64,000 nt of DNA from Heliocidaris tuberculata (GCA_025618425.1 CM046833.1:2451172-2515171); one strand, 5' to 3'; numbered from the stretch's first letter, positions 1-12,700 are shown. The notes: generated by a model from the letters alone, not told the origin. Program-made: numbers and translations.

Positions 1-263
1 CTGAGTAATACATTTTGAAAAAAAGTGACATTTTAGTCATTTTGTGTGTTGGAGCGAATGGGGGAGTTGTCCACAGCTACATCACAGTGACATTACCTAT
101 TCGGCCAATTTGAAATTCCCATATGTATAGTGATTACAACTTTCAAAAATTCATAACTTTCTTATTGCTTGTCCGATTTCATTCAAACTTTCACCAATCT
201 GCTTCTCTGATTTTTCCTCTTTCTTTCAAAGCAACTTGCTCTTAAGGTTTGATTTCCCTTTAA
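1..263. repeat. Dispersed repeat, copy 1
   Basis: This stretch resembles 39,180-39,425. Shared landmarks in the same order are 'gggagttg', 'catcaca', 'ccaatttga', 'caaactttcacca' and 'ccctttaat'. Several gaps separate the matching blocks, so both copies are old. No coding potential is visible. It would lie in the first intron of the left-hand gene if that gene extends beyond position 1. Confidence 0.5.
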
Positions 264-881
264 TCCCTTTAATTATATATAATGATTTACAACAATAATA
301 AAGATATACAAATGATATACAAACAATGAAATCTTATATACTTGGAAATTATCATAAACACATAACATGAAATATATTTAATTAGTCTAATATAAAGCGT
401 TATCCTAAATAGGAAAGTATTGTCATTATTGTATATGTATTTCATGAATCTATTCAAAAACAGAAATTTCATGTTCATGACCAAAGAAAATATCATAATG
501 CACATATATACTGATGTAAAAGTAATATGATTTTACCTAAAAAGTAAAGTGGTTTTTACCTCAGATATAAGAAAAAGAATTGAATTGACTGAATTGTACA
601 AAAAAATAAGAAATATCAAAATTATTATGGAACTTATGACATGATTAATATCATAGTCACATGGAGATAACGAAAATTCGTACTTTTTCATAATCAGAGA
701 TAAATGGGTGTTATGTATATAAAATATATATTGAAAATAATAATTACCTTAAATTCAGTCGCATTTCATCATAATGAGACATTTCTTTAAGTTGAAACTG
801 TTATCAAAGTTTAGACATCGAGTACATCTAGAAAAACCAGCACAAAAAAGGTGAACTTAGTAATGAGAAAAACTTGCTCAC
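264..881. other. AT-rich intronic sequence
   Basis: This lies downstream (minus strand) of the signal-peptide exon. No further exon with usable splice sites was recognised. It is very AT-rich, and its short ORFs look random. Confidence 0.4.
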
Positions 882-945
882 CATTTATTGTTAGGACAAC
901 AGCACCGACGAGGAAAAGGAACCCTTTTAGAATAGACGGCGCCAT
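882..945 (-). CDS. First coding exon of a secreted or membrane protein (signal peptide)
   Basis: On the minus strand an ATG in a good context (aaaATGGcg) at 945-943 opens 21 codons, MAPSILKGFLFLVGAVVLTIN, that run straight into a consensus donor (AATG|gtgagc) in phase 1. The peptide has a lysine followed by the hydrophobic core FLFLVGAVVL and small residues, a typical signal peptide. The next exon would lie left of position 1, or in 1-880 where I could not identify one. The mature protein is therefore unknown and no family can be named. Sequence above 945 would be the 5' UTR and promoter. The call rests on the combination of start context, signal peptide and donor; chance is possible for so short an exon. 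Confidence 0.6.
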
Positions 946-1146
946 TTTACTTTGCCTGGACTGGTAACATATTAGCAAGAGATGCTGCAGACGGGCATGT
1001 TGACTGGAATCATTCAGAATCTACGGGAAAAGAAGAAATGTGAAGTAAACTACAGGTTGTCACAGTTTTAGTGGATATACATCAATTAATGTATTCGGAC
1101 AGGGCAAAGAACCGTACATTTGCTAGTGTTACTTTTGCCCCGGTCT

Positions 1147-1147
<1 letters not shown>
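946..1147 (-). promoter_or_regulatory. Likely 5' UTR and promoter side of the left-hand gene
   Basis: This is a short stretch between the signal-peptide start codon and the LINE insertion. No clear TATA box or initiator was identified. The role is inferred only from position. Confidence 0.25.
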
Positions 1148-1186
<39 letters not shown>

Positions 1187-2440
1187 TTATACCGCGCTTT
1201 TCCCATAAGGCCCAAAGCGCTTACAATAATTTCAATTACAAATACTTATGGTAAGAAAAACAACGTTACAACTACAAACTGCTAAAGAGATGTGTTTTCA
1301 AGGCCTTTCTGAAGACACTGACTGATGAAGACTGTCTAATTGTTAGTGGTAAATCATTCCAGTATTTTGAAGCAGACACAGAGAATGTCCTATCACTTGC
1401 CAAGGTGCGAGTAACTGAATAGGTGAGACGGAGAGGATCACTGGAAGACCTCAATCGCCTGGTAGATGTATATAAATTCAAACAGGTATCTAAATATTTT
1501 TGAGCTTGATTATTAAGGATTTTATAGACAAACAAAAGTAATTTGAAAATTATACGTTGTTTCAAAGGGAGCCAGTGTAATGAGTTCAAGAGTGGCTGAG
1601 ATGGGTGGTCCCTAGAAACCTGAAGCACCAATCGAGCAGCCCAGTTTTGTAGTCGTTGCACACGATTTAATTGAGTCGAGGGAATGGTAGAAAGAAGCCC
1701 GTTACAATAATCGATACGGGATAGAACTAAAGAACGCACAGCATTATGACAGGCAGATTGATCAATGAACCTTCTAATTCTAACGATATTGCTTCAATAA
1801 AATGTAACCGTACGACAGATGTGAGAGATATGGTGAGACATTGACATGCGACAATCAAAGATAACGCCGAGGTTCCTTATCGTTTCTGACGGGTTAATGA
1901 GTGTGCCACCAACATTCAACTGAACATTTGGAAGATTGCGCCGATTGTGGGCTGATGCTGCAACAAAGAATTCTGTTTTTGAATCATTTAATTTCAACTT
2001 GTTTACCACCATCCATTACCTAATATCTGAAATACAACCTTGAAGTTTAATGAGTACATTTTCAAGGGCTCCTGGAGTCCTTGGGTCAAAGGAAATATAT
2101 AACTGGATGTCATCAGCATAATGATGATAATTGATACCATGATGTCTGGCGATATCGCCAACAGGAAGAGTATAGATTGAGTATCCTATAGGTCCTACTA
2201 CTGATCCCTGAGGAAGTCCAAATTCTAAGGTTGTGGAATTTGACAATTTGCCGGCAATTTCAACTTGGGATGCCCATCCGGAGAGGTACGATTGAAACCA
2301 GGACAAAACTGTTGACCTAACACCTATTCTTGTAAATAAACGAGATATAAGTATTTGATGATCAATCGTATCGAATGCGCCTGATAAATCTAACATTGCC
2401 ATAAGAACTACCTGGTTCGAATCTAGAGCAAACATAATAT
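1148..2440 (-). mobile_element. 5'-truncated CR1/L2-like non-LTR retrotransposon
   Basis: Reading the minus strand, one frame runs from about 2,435 to 1,272. The reverse-transcriptase part has LSGAFDTIDH, then FGLPQGSVVGP and the catalytic YADDIQLYISF. The C-terminal part contains SRIDYCNGLL, WAARLVL, LNSLHWLPLKQRI and FRKALKTHLF, typical of CR1/L2/Rex-type elements. The frame is broken only by two in-frame stops (TAA at 2,013-2,015 and a TGA near 1,791-1,793), with no frameshift. The 3' end reads gcgctttgggcc..gcgcggtataag and passes into (AAT)n, seen as (ATT)n on the plus strand at 1,149-1,184. The endonuclease and the start of the RT are missing, so this is a dead 5'-truncated insertion. 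It landed about 200 bp upstream of the left-hand gene's start codon. Confidence 0.88.
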
Positions 2441-3300
2441 CATTTCGTCAAAGATATAGCCTCGGGGTTGCGATTTGGTGAGGTTCAGACAGGGTGAGGT
2501 ATAGGGTGTGGACCAGGCTTGCTTGGAAGCCGAGGTAAGCATATAACATTTTGAGAAAATGCATAACCAGTATTTGGGACACACATTGCTATTTTCTACG
2601 TTGACCAATACAGATCTGCATATACGTATTGATATCAGTAATTGATGGAGAACTAAATAAATAATTCGTCTAACAAAACGTTTGAATTTTATTATACGAT
2701 TAAGCTTACCTTTTCGCCCTTTTTTATCATAAAATAACGTTATAATCCAAAACCTTTGCTCAAAACATGATCGAGGAAGCTACGCGTATGCAGTTTGCAA
2801 ATAACAACGATACTCTTAACTGTCACATACGAGCACAGACACAATTTTGTCCGGAAGGACCCTAATACTAACTGTCCAGGTAGGTCTACTAGATTTTTTC
2901 GACCAAGAGAAGCAAGCAAAGTTGCTCGAATATGAGGTGTCCGTTTCCTGAATATGAGGTGACGGTTCCACGAATCTTAGTATTTGCAAAATCATCAGGG
3001 GCTGTCAGCCCCTTCAGCCGCCTTCCCCTCCTGCAAGTAAATGGTAGTGTCGGAGCCTTCTGACCTCCGACGCCTTTAGAATTTCTGATCATGCTGATTA
3101 TCGTTTTTGTTTGTTTTTTTAACTTCAGAAAACAATTGAATCGATACAGAAAGAACTGGTACTTAAGCGATAGGAAGATTCCCCAATACTTTCGAAAGTA
3201 GGTCAAACAAAGCTTTAGAGAGATCAAGTTTCATGGACATGATGGATTAAGGATATCTTTACAATATTTCAATTTTACCAAGGCCGAGTAGAAAAGATTT
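2441..3300. other. Intergenic, nothing recognised
   Basis: No supported gene. A small hairpin (aggggctgtcagcccctt) lies near 2,997-3,014. The remaining ORFs lack homology or splice context. Confidence 0.4.
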
Positions 3301-3307
3301 TCACATC

Positions 3308-3446
3308 AGGGCCCTTTTTCATAAAACTTGTCATCAATGACAAGTTGCAATAACTGTTATAAGCTACTGAAATCTTTGCATCTGATTGGCTGAGAGCAAA
3401 TTTGTCGGTAAAAATCACCGACAAGACACTTGATTAAACGCCCACC
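3308..3446. mobile_element. Foldback MITE of the GGGCCC/TTCATNAAA type
   Basis: It begins gggccctttttcataaaac and ends cttgattaaacgcccacc, with inner arms around 'gataacaagt'/'caatgacaag'-type repeats and a core 'tctgattggctgagagc' containing an inverted CCAAT-like motif. Related copies are at 40,651, 44,240 and 48,851. No ORF. Confidence 0.6.
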
Positions 3447-4550
3447 TGATGTCGTTCCTACCCGTTCCCCTTTTTGACGGTAACTTCCTTGTTATTTATT
3501 TTTTTTAATCAATTTTTATACCCTCCTGAAATATCAATAAGCTGATGAAGGAAAAGTGGGCAGGAGAACAAAAGATCTCTGCAATATACTGTGTTAACTC
3601 TTTAAGTTGACATCCCCTTCAATAAACCTGAAAAAAAGTTTGGAAAGTCAAGTTTGACTGAGAATGGGATTTAGTATCATTAGAAAACTATGTTTATTTT
3701 TCATCTCAGTATTGACGGAATTGTATTTTAGTTGTCTTATCCCTGCACTAAAAGGAAATGAATGAGCCCATAATTGTGTGTATTATCATGATTATCCTAC
3801 TTTATACTAAAATTAGCTTGACACACTTTTCGCAGTTCTAAGATTAATCAGATTTGGAATGTACAGAAAGACACCCTCGTATATAATACGTTATATGCAT
3901 TCTGTATCATCATTATTGTGATTGTTAGTATCAGTTTTACTTCTATGTGTTATTTCCAGCATTATTTACGTGTTTGTTCAGTGTGGATTCCACACGTACT
4001 AAAGTTGTCAAAATAACGCGTGAATCAAATAATGTGTTAGTTGTTTCTTAAACCCCTTAAAAAGGTTAAAATGTTCGTGATTTAACTAAAAGGAGGAAAG
4101 AAAAGGAGAGAACTGAAAAGGAAAGTGAGAATTTACGAGTGAAAAAGAAACAGAGAAAAGGAGAGAGAGAGAGAGAGCAAAAAGGAGGGATGGATAGAGA
4201 TGTGGGTGAGCGGCTTACGTGTGCGTTGCGTTTGTGTTTTGTGCTATAGTAGGCCTATTTGTGTCTGTCTGTCATACGAAAAGGCTTCCTATCATTCACC
4301 TCCAGACCAACTACTGTTTGGTTTATTATATAGTTCTAGACGGGGGTTTCCAAACTCCACACAACATTAATGCATCAATAATGATAATTACTCAATTTAA
4401 TCTAAGTCACAGAAAAGATCCTTACTGATTGCCATTAAGTTTGCTTTATGTGACAGGTCTAGAGTGGAGCCTTTTAATTTCTTCACTGAATTATGTAGCT
4501 GATAGATGATGTAAATTTCTGCAAGTCGTAAATTCCAAATAAGGGGTTGG
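3447..4550. other. Intergenic with a short (GA)n tract
   Basis: It contains a purine-rich block at about 4,090-4,200 with (GA)n near 4,160-4,178. No gene recognised. Confidence 0.4.
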
Positions 4551-5407
4551 GGCTGTAGAGCCCACAAATGTAAAAATTAACCACAAATGTAAAAATAACC
4601 ACAGATGTAAAAACATTGCACCCGCAAATGTCATAACATGTCAACCATAAGTGTAAAAATAACCATAAATGTAAAAAATAAAAAAAAAAAAAATCGCCCA
4701 CACATGTGGTTATTTTTATGGTGGTGTGACCATATTTCGCGCGTGTCCTAAGTTCGCGCACAGGGTAATATCTTAAAAACTAGAAAGAATTTCGAAAATC
4801 TGATAGCACCAATCGATAGAGGAACCTAAAATTACCTAGAGACAAAATTTTCTTTCAAATTGGGTGAGAAGTTTTGAAGATATTGACGAAACATCGGCAA
4901 AATTTGCTACTTTTTTGCGTCCGTTTCCGAAAATATGAAGTACCGACAAGGGTCTAGAAATCGTCATTTTGAGAGAAGATGTCATCAAACTTGTAAGTAA
5001 AGCATGATACCAAATGATTGTATGATAAAATTGCCTTGCAAATGATGTAAATAACTTACCTTTAATGGATTGTTATGTTGGATTAAGTAGATGCAAACTC
5101 GCGTGCGTGAAATAAGGTCTCGCTGTTTTAATGACCCATTTTCAGTTCCATGCGCGTAGCGATCCGACATCGAATTTTGAAATCGGGATATCTCCGAAAT
5201 TCTTAGTCGATCAGCTTCCTTCTTGGACACATTTGCAGACTAATATTTAGCTTTCCTTTTGGTATGAATCGTTTTGAATAAATTACTGTAGAATATGAGA
5301 AATTACAGATGGAATTTCACATTCCTAGAAATTTTTAAAATGTGCGCGAAATATGGTCACCCCATCATACATTTGTGGTTGATTTTACATTTGTGGGCTC
5401 TACAGGG
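4551..5407. mobile_element. Non-autonomous DNA transposon with terminal inverted repeats
   Basis: The left end reads ctgtagagcccacaaatgta and the right end is its inverse (tacatttgtgggctctacag). Extra internal units 'ccacaaatgtaaaaataa' are repeated four to five times inside the left end. About 850 bp, no transposase ORF. The superfamily was not determined. Confidence 0.65.
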
Positions 5408-5680
5408 ACATTGGAAAACGTTAAGAAATATTTCATATACCCCTCTCAATGTTCTCGAAATCTCAAATTAATTTTCTCTCTTCCGTCGGTTTCTCCTTCA
5501 TATGGGTAATTCCAAGCGTTACCGAATGACATTCACAAAGTATTTTCAAGTTCGAAAGAAGAATACTATGAACATCGTAATGAATATTATCAAACTGATA
5601 GTACAATACGTAAACTAATACCATGTACTTTCACAACTGTTGAGTTTCATCTCAACCATTCATCATATTTAAGAAATATT

Positions 5681-6460
5681 TATATAATATTGAATGGCTT
5701 TGAGTGGGATACAAAACCGTTCATACAAATAATCAGGGGCGGCGCTACAGGGGGGGGGGGCAGAGGGGGCGACCGCCCCCCCCCCTATGATTTTTCAAGT
5801 AGTGAAAAAAGAAAAAAAAAGAAAAAAAAAGAAAAGGTGGGAAGAAAAGGGAAGAAAAGAGAAGAAAAGGGAAGAAAGAAGAAAGAGGAGTATTAAAAAG
5901 AGAGGTCTTAAACACATAACTCTATATTACCCCTATTATTTAATGGAGAAAAAATATGACGTCATCTTTAGGTCGTCTTGCCCCTCCTATCAAAATACCC
6001 AGGCACCGCCCCTCCAAATAATATACAAATAATAATTTGAAATATCTTACTAATAAGCATTATTACCTGTGTGTAGGGTTTTCAGGCGACCAGAAAATTG
6101 GCATATCTCATGGTTTGCGCAAAAGTTCCCGGATGTAATGCGACGCCTTAATTGCGTATTATTTGGGACTGGCTGTGTGACATAACAATGAATTTACGAA
6201 TTTGCATTATATGCGATGGAGGTTGCTAGTTATAAATCTAGGGGTGATTATATTATAACAATTAGTTCATGTTCTATTTACGCACCATTACTGGACTATA
6301 TGAACTCCAAATACTAAATTATCCCTCGTGCAGTTCTATTTCAAACAAAACTGCACTCGGGATAATTTTGTATTTGTCGTGCACATAATCCAGTATAGTG
6401 CATGATAGACCATGCACTATTTATATAATATCCCACTCAAAGCCATTCAATATTATATAA
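5681..6460. mobile_element. Composite foldback element carrying a nested hAT MITE
   Basis: The outer ends are inverse copies: tataatattgaatggctttg at the left and aaagccattcaatattatat at the right. Inside are the nested hAT MITE (5,734-6,014) and a second palindrome at about 6,300-6,415 (arms aattatccctcgtgcagtt / aactgcactcgggataatt). The same end sequence bounds the element at 6,720-6,870, so this is one family. Confidence 0.6.
5734..6014 (+). mobile_element. hAT-type MITE with 8-bp target-site duplication
   Basis: The element starts CAGGGGCGGCGC and ends with the near inverse GCACCGCCCCTC. It is flanked on both sides by the identical 8-mer caaataat (5,726-5,733 and 6,015-6,022), the target-site length of hAT transposons. 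The interior has a G-run, a C-run and a purine-rich A/G tract. The short ORFs here are translations of this repeat. A second copy, inverted, lies at 7,588-7,856. Confidence 0.85.
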
Positions 6461-6719
6461 ATATTATATAACTATTATTTGTATGAAGGGTTTTCAGGCG
6501 ACCAGAAAAATTGGCGTATATCTCATGGTTTGGGGTGCGCGTGAATACGCGCTTAAATACGCAAAGGTTAAGACAATGGATGTATGCGCGCAGATCTTGC
6601 AAGATGCTTGGGTAAGGACAAAAATGTTTTTCTACCTGTGTTTTATGTCGAAGTCAATACAAAAACATGAGGACATGTAATGGTGAAAAATGAGGAACTA
6701 GGTATCATACAATTAATAA
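6461..6719. other. Intergenic spacer between hairpin elements
   Basis: The start ('gaagggttttcaggcgaccag') repeats a stretch near 6,075-6,100, so part is duplicated. No gene. Confidence 0.4.
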
Positions 6720-6870
6720 TAATAATATTGAATGGCTTTTCTTTTGTGGGACACAAGGATATATCGTACTCGCTTTGAAAATATTTCACTCGTCGTGCCG
6801 ACTCGTGAAATATGCTCATAGCTCGTGCGATATATCCTTGTATCCCACTCAAGGCCATTCAATATTATAT
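6720..6870. mobile_element. Palindromic hairpin MITE
   Basis: The arms are inverse copies over about 45 bp each: atattgaatggc..gggacacaaggatatatcg at the left and cgatatatccttgtatccc..gccattcaatat at the right. Ends match the composite element at 5,681-6,460. Confidence 0.7.
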
Positions 6871-6887
6871 AAATATAAAGTCCAAAA

Positions 6888-7219
6888 ATGGTTACAAACC
6901 CCATCAAAATGTAAAGAATCGCACAGTCAAGGAGGCCGCCTTTTGCTTTCCTTTATAATATCACATTAAGCGCAGTCAAAGAGTATAATGCACGTGTTAG
7001 TGTGCGCATCAAAGTCCTTGCCATGGCCTTCCTATATCTAACTAAGCGCATTTCATCGCGTCTTAAGTTTGTACGCCCTAGCGGTACGCATACACGCATC
7101 TCAGCCGTGCATTATCACTTTTTGCTGCGCACTTTTTGCACTCCAATATGCTATTAATACATGGTTGGGAGTGCGTTAGAGCGATTTTGATGGGGTTCGT
7201 AACCATTTTTTGGAGCATT
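6888..7219. repeat. Inverted-repeat pair around unique sequence
   Basis: Left arm 'tccaaaaatggttacaaacc' is matched in inverse by 'ggttcgtaaccattttttgg' near 7,190-7,212. The space between has no recognised gene. It may be the ends of a larger MITE. Confidence 0.5.
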
Positions 7220-7333
7220 AGTGATATGCACTGCACTCAGTTAAGTCACAATGACACGGATAATGAACTCGACAAGTCTCGTTCATTATCCCATTGTGAC
7301 TTAACATTCGTGCATTGCATATTTTCACTAATG
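7213..7333. mobile_element. Long perfect-type hairpin
   Basis: The arms 'gttaagtcacaatg' and 'cattgtgacttaac' sit inside a longer dyad that starts cattagtgatatgca and ends tgcatattttcactaatg. Loop about 11 bp (tcgacaagtct). It resembles a recent MITE or foldback element. Confidence 0.65.
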
Positions 7334-7587
7334 CACTCGCAAACATGCATTTATGCAAATTTTCAGTATTCAAAGTGTTAAAATGTCTAAATTTTGTCAG
7401 ACTTCGGAGTATTATTATTTAATTATGAAAGAATGAAACTATCTACACTGGACCAGTTTACTTTGACACCAAATTTGACATGATCCATCCATGTCTTCTT
7501 TCTCTCGTTATCATAATTTGGCAATTAAGGGTCTTTTAATTGTCCCATAAGATATCGATTACATAAATGATTTCTATTAGTACTGCT

Positions 7588-7856
7588 CAAGGGCGGCCGC
7601 GCCGGGGTATTTTGATAGGAGGGGCAAGACGACCTAAAGATGACGTCATATTTTTTTCTCCATTAAATAACAGGGGTAATATAGAGTTATATGTTTAAGA
7701 CCTCTCTTTTTAATACTCCTCTCTCTTCTTTCTTCCCTTTTCTTCCCTTTTCTTCCTCTTCTTCTTTTTTCTTTTTTTTTCTTTTTTCACTACTTGAAAA
7801 ATCATAGGGGGGGCGGTCGCCAACTCTGCCCCCCCCCCCCCTGTAGCGCCGCCCCT
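7588..7856 (-). mobile_element. hAT-type MITE, second copy, inverted
   Basis: This is the reverse complement of the element at 5,734-6,014, including the block 'gatgacgtcatattt', the purine/pyrimidine tract and the long C-run. The flanks gtactgct (7,580-7,587) and gtattgct (7,857-7,864) form an 8-bp target duplication with one mismatch. Confidence 0.8.
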
Positions 7857-8010
7857 GGTATTGCTGTTGTTCCAATCTGTTAGTCCTACTATCATAGCTT
7901 GGATGAGGGAAAATTTACAAGGATAATGAGGTTTTCAATGCTAATTATCTTACGGATTCATGAGAGTAACGTATGGGATACAAAAATACTAAATACTTTG
8001 GACTTGTCCA

Positions 8011-8085
8011 TTTTACACAAACACAAACACACACACCACACACTCCCACACACGCGCGCGCCCACACCCACACACACGCACGAAC
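8011..8085. repeat. (CA)n microsatellite
   Basis: Interrupted CA-rich tract with a short (GC)n stretch. Confidence 0.8.
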
Positions 8086-8099
8086 TTTCGTAGGGGAAA

Positions 8100-9561
8100 A
8101 CAAAGAATACGTCTTCTGAGAAAGTTCATACGAAGAAACAGGTTGTTTTATTCTTCTTTGAACAAGAATGTCACATGGATATGCATTAATGTAGACTGCC
8201 TGAATAAAAGAAAACGTAGGTAACTGCCAATATACCCACGTGACGCCTGTCCGGACAGGTCAGTAAATTGAACAATTTTCATGCAAACTGCCCTATACTT
8301 TCACATGATAGGTTGACAAAAGTACGAATTGCAAATCTTTCATTGATTTTACTGTCACTTGATGCATATGTTTCGTAATTCCGACGGCAAAATTAACAGG
8401 TTAATTTATGTTAATTGTCCGGACACACAACCCCCAAGCATATTACGTACATGTATTAGCGTTCGGTGTTCATAAGATCATTTTCGAAAAAGAGCTAATT
8501 TTCAATAATAATCTAAATGTAATGGCGCAGGAATATGATGTATTTCAGAAAATAGTATTCTAATCGCTCGAATTGAAGCCTTAAAATCTAAAATTCCCTC
8601 GATTACTTCTTCAAATGCTTGTCATGATATATGAATGGGTATTTGGAGATTTTGTGAACACTTTTTATAAACCAAATTATAGCCTAATTGTTCCTGTTAA
8701 ATGTGCAAATTGCCCTTTCGATATGAAAAGAAAAGAAAAATCTGCCTACGCCAGGAAATGGAACACGCTGGTCATACAGCTTATGTATGAAAGAACACTC
8801 TTCAAATCCAAGACTTTTACATAATAACAAGTGACGATCCGACGGAAAATAAACGGACAAATTCAGCAACCTAATGACATGTACTAAAAGACAATTTTAT
8901 TAGAGTTCTCTTGATCATTAGTACCATGTTTAATGACTTATATTATTTAAACAAATCGGATGTCGCCATGATTACTATAGAATATATTTTGTAATAATTC
9001 TTCCGTCAGTTAGTTCAGTTTTATTTTAAAAAATTTTTAAATTGCTTAATTTTAGGACATCTACTGCAAACAAAGACGAATATTGAAAAGTTAGACCATG
9101 TAGACTTTTCTCATTTTTCTCGATAATTCATGAGGAGCTGATTTATCAGATTTTACAATTCAAACGTTTAATTCAATTATTCATAAATGTATGATCTTAA
9201 AAGGTAAAGTTCGGACATTTTCATTTTTTGCCCATATGTTGCTATGCAAACTGACATTCTTTGAGAAAGCTCTCATTAACATCTTCAAGGCAATGAACAA
9301 CTAGACGATTGAAGGTCAACGTTCTGTGGACATGCTAGAGGGTTTCGCTCTCTTTTTATTATCCTGTCTTACTGTAAAACTGAACAATGGACTTTTCTGA
9401 AGAGGGACACTTTGGTAAAAATTGGGTTATCATTTACCTCCAAATTCATAAAAATGTGATACAGTTTATGTCAAAACTGTAAATCGTTATGGATTTTACA
9501 AATTGTGCTTATAATTATACACAACTCGTAAGTTTTGTTTCTTCTCTTGTACTGTACAAAC
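8100..9561. other. Intergenic, nothing recognised
   Basis: AT-rich, without repeats that I recognise or coding frames with splice context. Short ORFs only. A 'tgtccggacag' dyad occurs near 8,249-8,259. Confidence 0.4.
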
Positions 9562-9703
9562 CAGGGCAACGTTTCATCAAACCGTCATAACTACAAGTTC
9601 GTCTACATCCCATTGACATGCGTGTATTACCATTAACTCACGTTTCAGAGGAATGTCGGCGAACATGTACTTAATATAACGGTTTGATGAAATGATGCCC
9701 AGG
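9562..9703. mobile_element. Foldback MITE
   Basis: The ends are inverse: ccagggcaacgtttcatcaaac at the left and gtttgatgaaatgatgcccagg at the right, each with a TTCATCAAA-type core as in the other foldback elements of this window. Confidence 0.65.
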
Positions 9704-12700
9704 GGTTGTAACCTTAAAATCATGATCTTTTTTTCTTTTAATTTCGATGGTATACATGGTAGGGAGTTCAGTTAATTTGACAGGATGAGATTACAATGAG
9801 AATACAATGTTGTTGTTTCTTGTTTCATTGCAATTCGAAAAGTAGAATTAAATACAACCATTTCATTATTTTACATACACATACAAACACCAGTTTCTTG
9901 AAAACTAATTCATACACATCATACAATATACCTACTGTATAGAACAACCTCTTCTTCTACATTCAAATTAAATAATTGCACAAACTGCATCGAATCATCA
10001 CTGCTTAACAAGTACTAGTAATCAAATATTCACAGAATACAGAGTGAATATTCCTCTCTTTCATATATATTACTGGCATACTATGAAAAATCTCCAGAAA
10101 ATAATGTACGAACATCAACAAGGCACTGTTGTCCTTACAATAGGATGTAAAAAACCTTCAGCGTCCTTTGTACAAGCTCATGTCATTGTCAAAAGGAACA
10201 GAATACCATTTTATGTTACTTTAATATGTCAATGAAAAGTTGATGTGAACACATATAAGCTCTTATTTTCGAGTCTAAAATGGCTCTGTCATTATATGAA
10301 ACTTGCAGCTTGTATATTCACAGTAAGAAATTTCAGTGATTCTGATTTGAATTACAGTTGTTGTCTATATCAGGGGACATGAGGGCAAGCTGAGCAGGTA
10401 ATTTTCCTTATTTTCAGAATCCCATTCAAAACTTGTTTCTGTACCTTCCTTAGCTGAACTTTCAAGAGTCCAATTCTGAGTTTTCTTCTATCATTTCATG
10501 GTTAGATTAAGCATAAAGAAACTTCCATCATAATCAAATATACAGGTACTCTGCATGTCATCTTTTTTTTTTTTAAGGAAAGAATTTTTTCATTCCAATC
10601 TCAGGTTCACCCACTCCATTCTACAGCAGGGTTTAGCGCCCATGACATTAAAAAGGTTGATTCAGAATCACAGAAATTTCAGGTGAGAAAACACAGGTTT
10701 CGATTGTCCAAAATGTGATATAACCTTTAGCACCTGTGCATTATATACAATGTGGTTATGTCCTCTACATGATAAAGACCAAAGTTATTAACTTTAAACT
10801 ATTGCATAAAAAAACATTAATGTCCAAATACATATACTGATTTCAATAGTGAATGCACAAGGAATTCTCATTATGACATCAGGCCTTAAGTCTTTCTTAA
10901 AGACTGCTTAATAAAATGACTGCATTTCATGAATTCCATTTCATGACTTTACTGGCAGTTTCGTGTATTCTTAGGAACACAGTTTATGCCCAAGTCAGAA
11001 TTTAAGTTGTAAGTGTAGATCTGCATATCTTTAAAAAATACTTTTTCTTTTTTAACCAAAAGACCTTCCTAAACTATATTTCATCTACATATATAGAGTT
11101 TTATATATGTAGGTCAACGTAAGTAGTCAGTACATTGTACACATACATTATCAATATCTCTCTTATAAATTACACATCAAATAAATAAACCACATAAAGT
11201 ACGAATAAATCCATTGGTGCACCTTCTAAAACTAAAGTGCAAATTGAAAGTACACACAGCTAAGGCATGGTGAAAAAAATTATGTACAAATTACAATTAC
11301 TTAACAAGGAAAAAATATTTACCATCCACAAACAACTACATGTGCTATTACTAATATTTTTTGTTGTTCTTGTGAGGTTTTTTTTTAACTCTCCATTACA
11401 AATAATTTTCTAAATCTCCAATGTATATATCTCTCTTGAAGAGGAAATCACACTGCTAAAATCAATTACACAAACCTTCTTAAATCTGGGAATAGGTTAA
11501 AGAAACAGGTCAAAATGAACAACTTGTTCTTAATCCTTCAATGTAACTCTTTATTACTATCATTTTTTGTTGTTGTCAAAGTCTTCATCATAAATGTCAA
11601 CATTTCCACAATAACTGGATTGAATCTAAATCCACTGACTAAACCATATTTATTCTAAAATAAGTCCAAATTTGGTCAAATCTTTCAAAAATAATCTCTA
11701 CTATTTCAACACTGACAGACTCTAACCATTTAAAATGGTTAATTCTTCATTCAATTTAAACAAAGTGTTTACACAAAATACACAAATGAAAATAAATAAA
11801 TGATAAAATACAATCTGTACAAACTTCAGGTGTGCTAACATTAGTTTTCTGTAAATACAAAATATTTATAAGCAATTCAGAAATACGTTAATTTGTTTTT
11901 TTCTGCAGTACTTATTAAATATGTACTTTAATTTTCATTTCAATCAGGAGTCAGAATGGAACAAAATATTCTCCAAAACAAACAAACAAACAAACAAACA
12001 AAAAGCAATAAATTGGTATAAGTGTAAAAAAGAAAAAAAGGAGGTGGCAAGAAAAAAGTACAAATTTACACTTTTGTTTCTAATATCTCAATTGTTTGGC
12101 ACTGCAACATAAATGAGTTTGGTATATAACAATGATATAAATGGGTCCTGAAAACATAGAATAGGCTTCTAGAATTGCAGATGATCAAATCAACTCTATA
12201 AGAGGTAATTTTCATCCCGGTGTTTATGCTGTACGCTGCAAAAATACAATTGTGTGTTTGTTTCACTGTGCCTTATTTTTTTTTGTTCATGTTAGCAAAG
12301 CATAAGTGCTTGCAAACATACATGGACACTGCATCCCCATAACTGTTAGAACTCTAATAGAGTACAACTTTCAGATACATAGTTCAGCATTTTCTACTTT
12401 CAGGGTTTACATGTACCTATGAGGGGCTAAAAAAGCATGGAACAAGAGCTATCAAGGGCTAAAAACAGGTATTTTTTCCAATGTCATGGGAAATTAATGA
12501 AAATTAAGATACCTCAAAAAATTCCCATTTTTACAAAATCCTAGAATCTGAGAGTTATATACACCAATGTACATGTGTACTTGTTCTATACATCATGCAA
12601 ATAAATGACTTCTCTCTCTCTTATACAAATACTGCTCTCCCTGAAAAATACTTGTATCATTCATACTGCACATCAACTACCTTCAATACAATCAACACAG

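Noticed and set aside
5690..6032. Lys/Glu/Arg-rich ORFs in the hAT MITE and its copy
   Set aside because: Purine tract of a MITE read as codons; the same peptide appears from the inverted copy.
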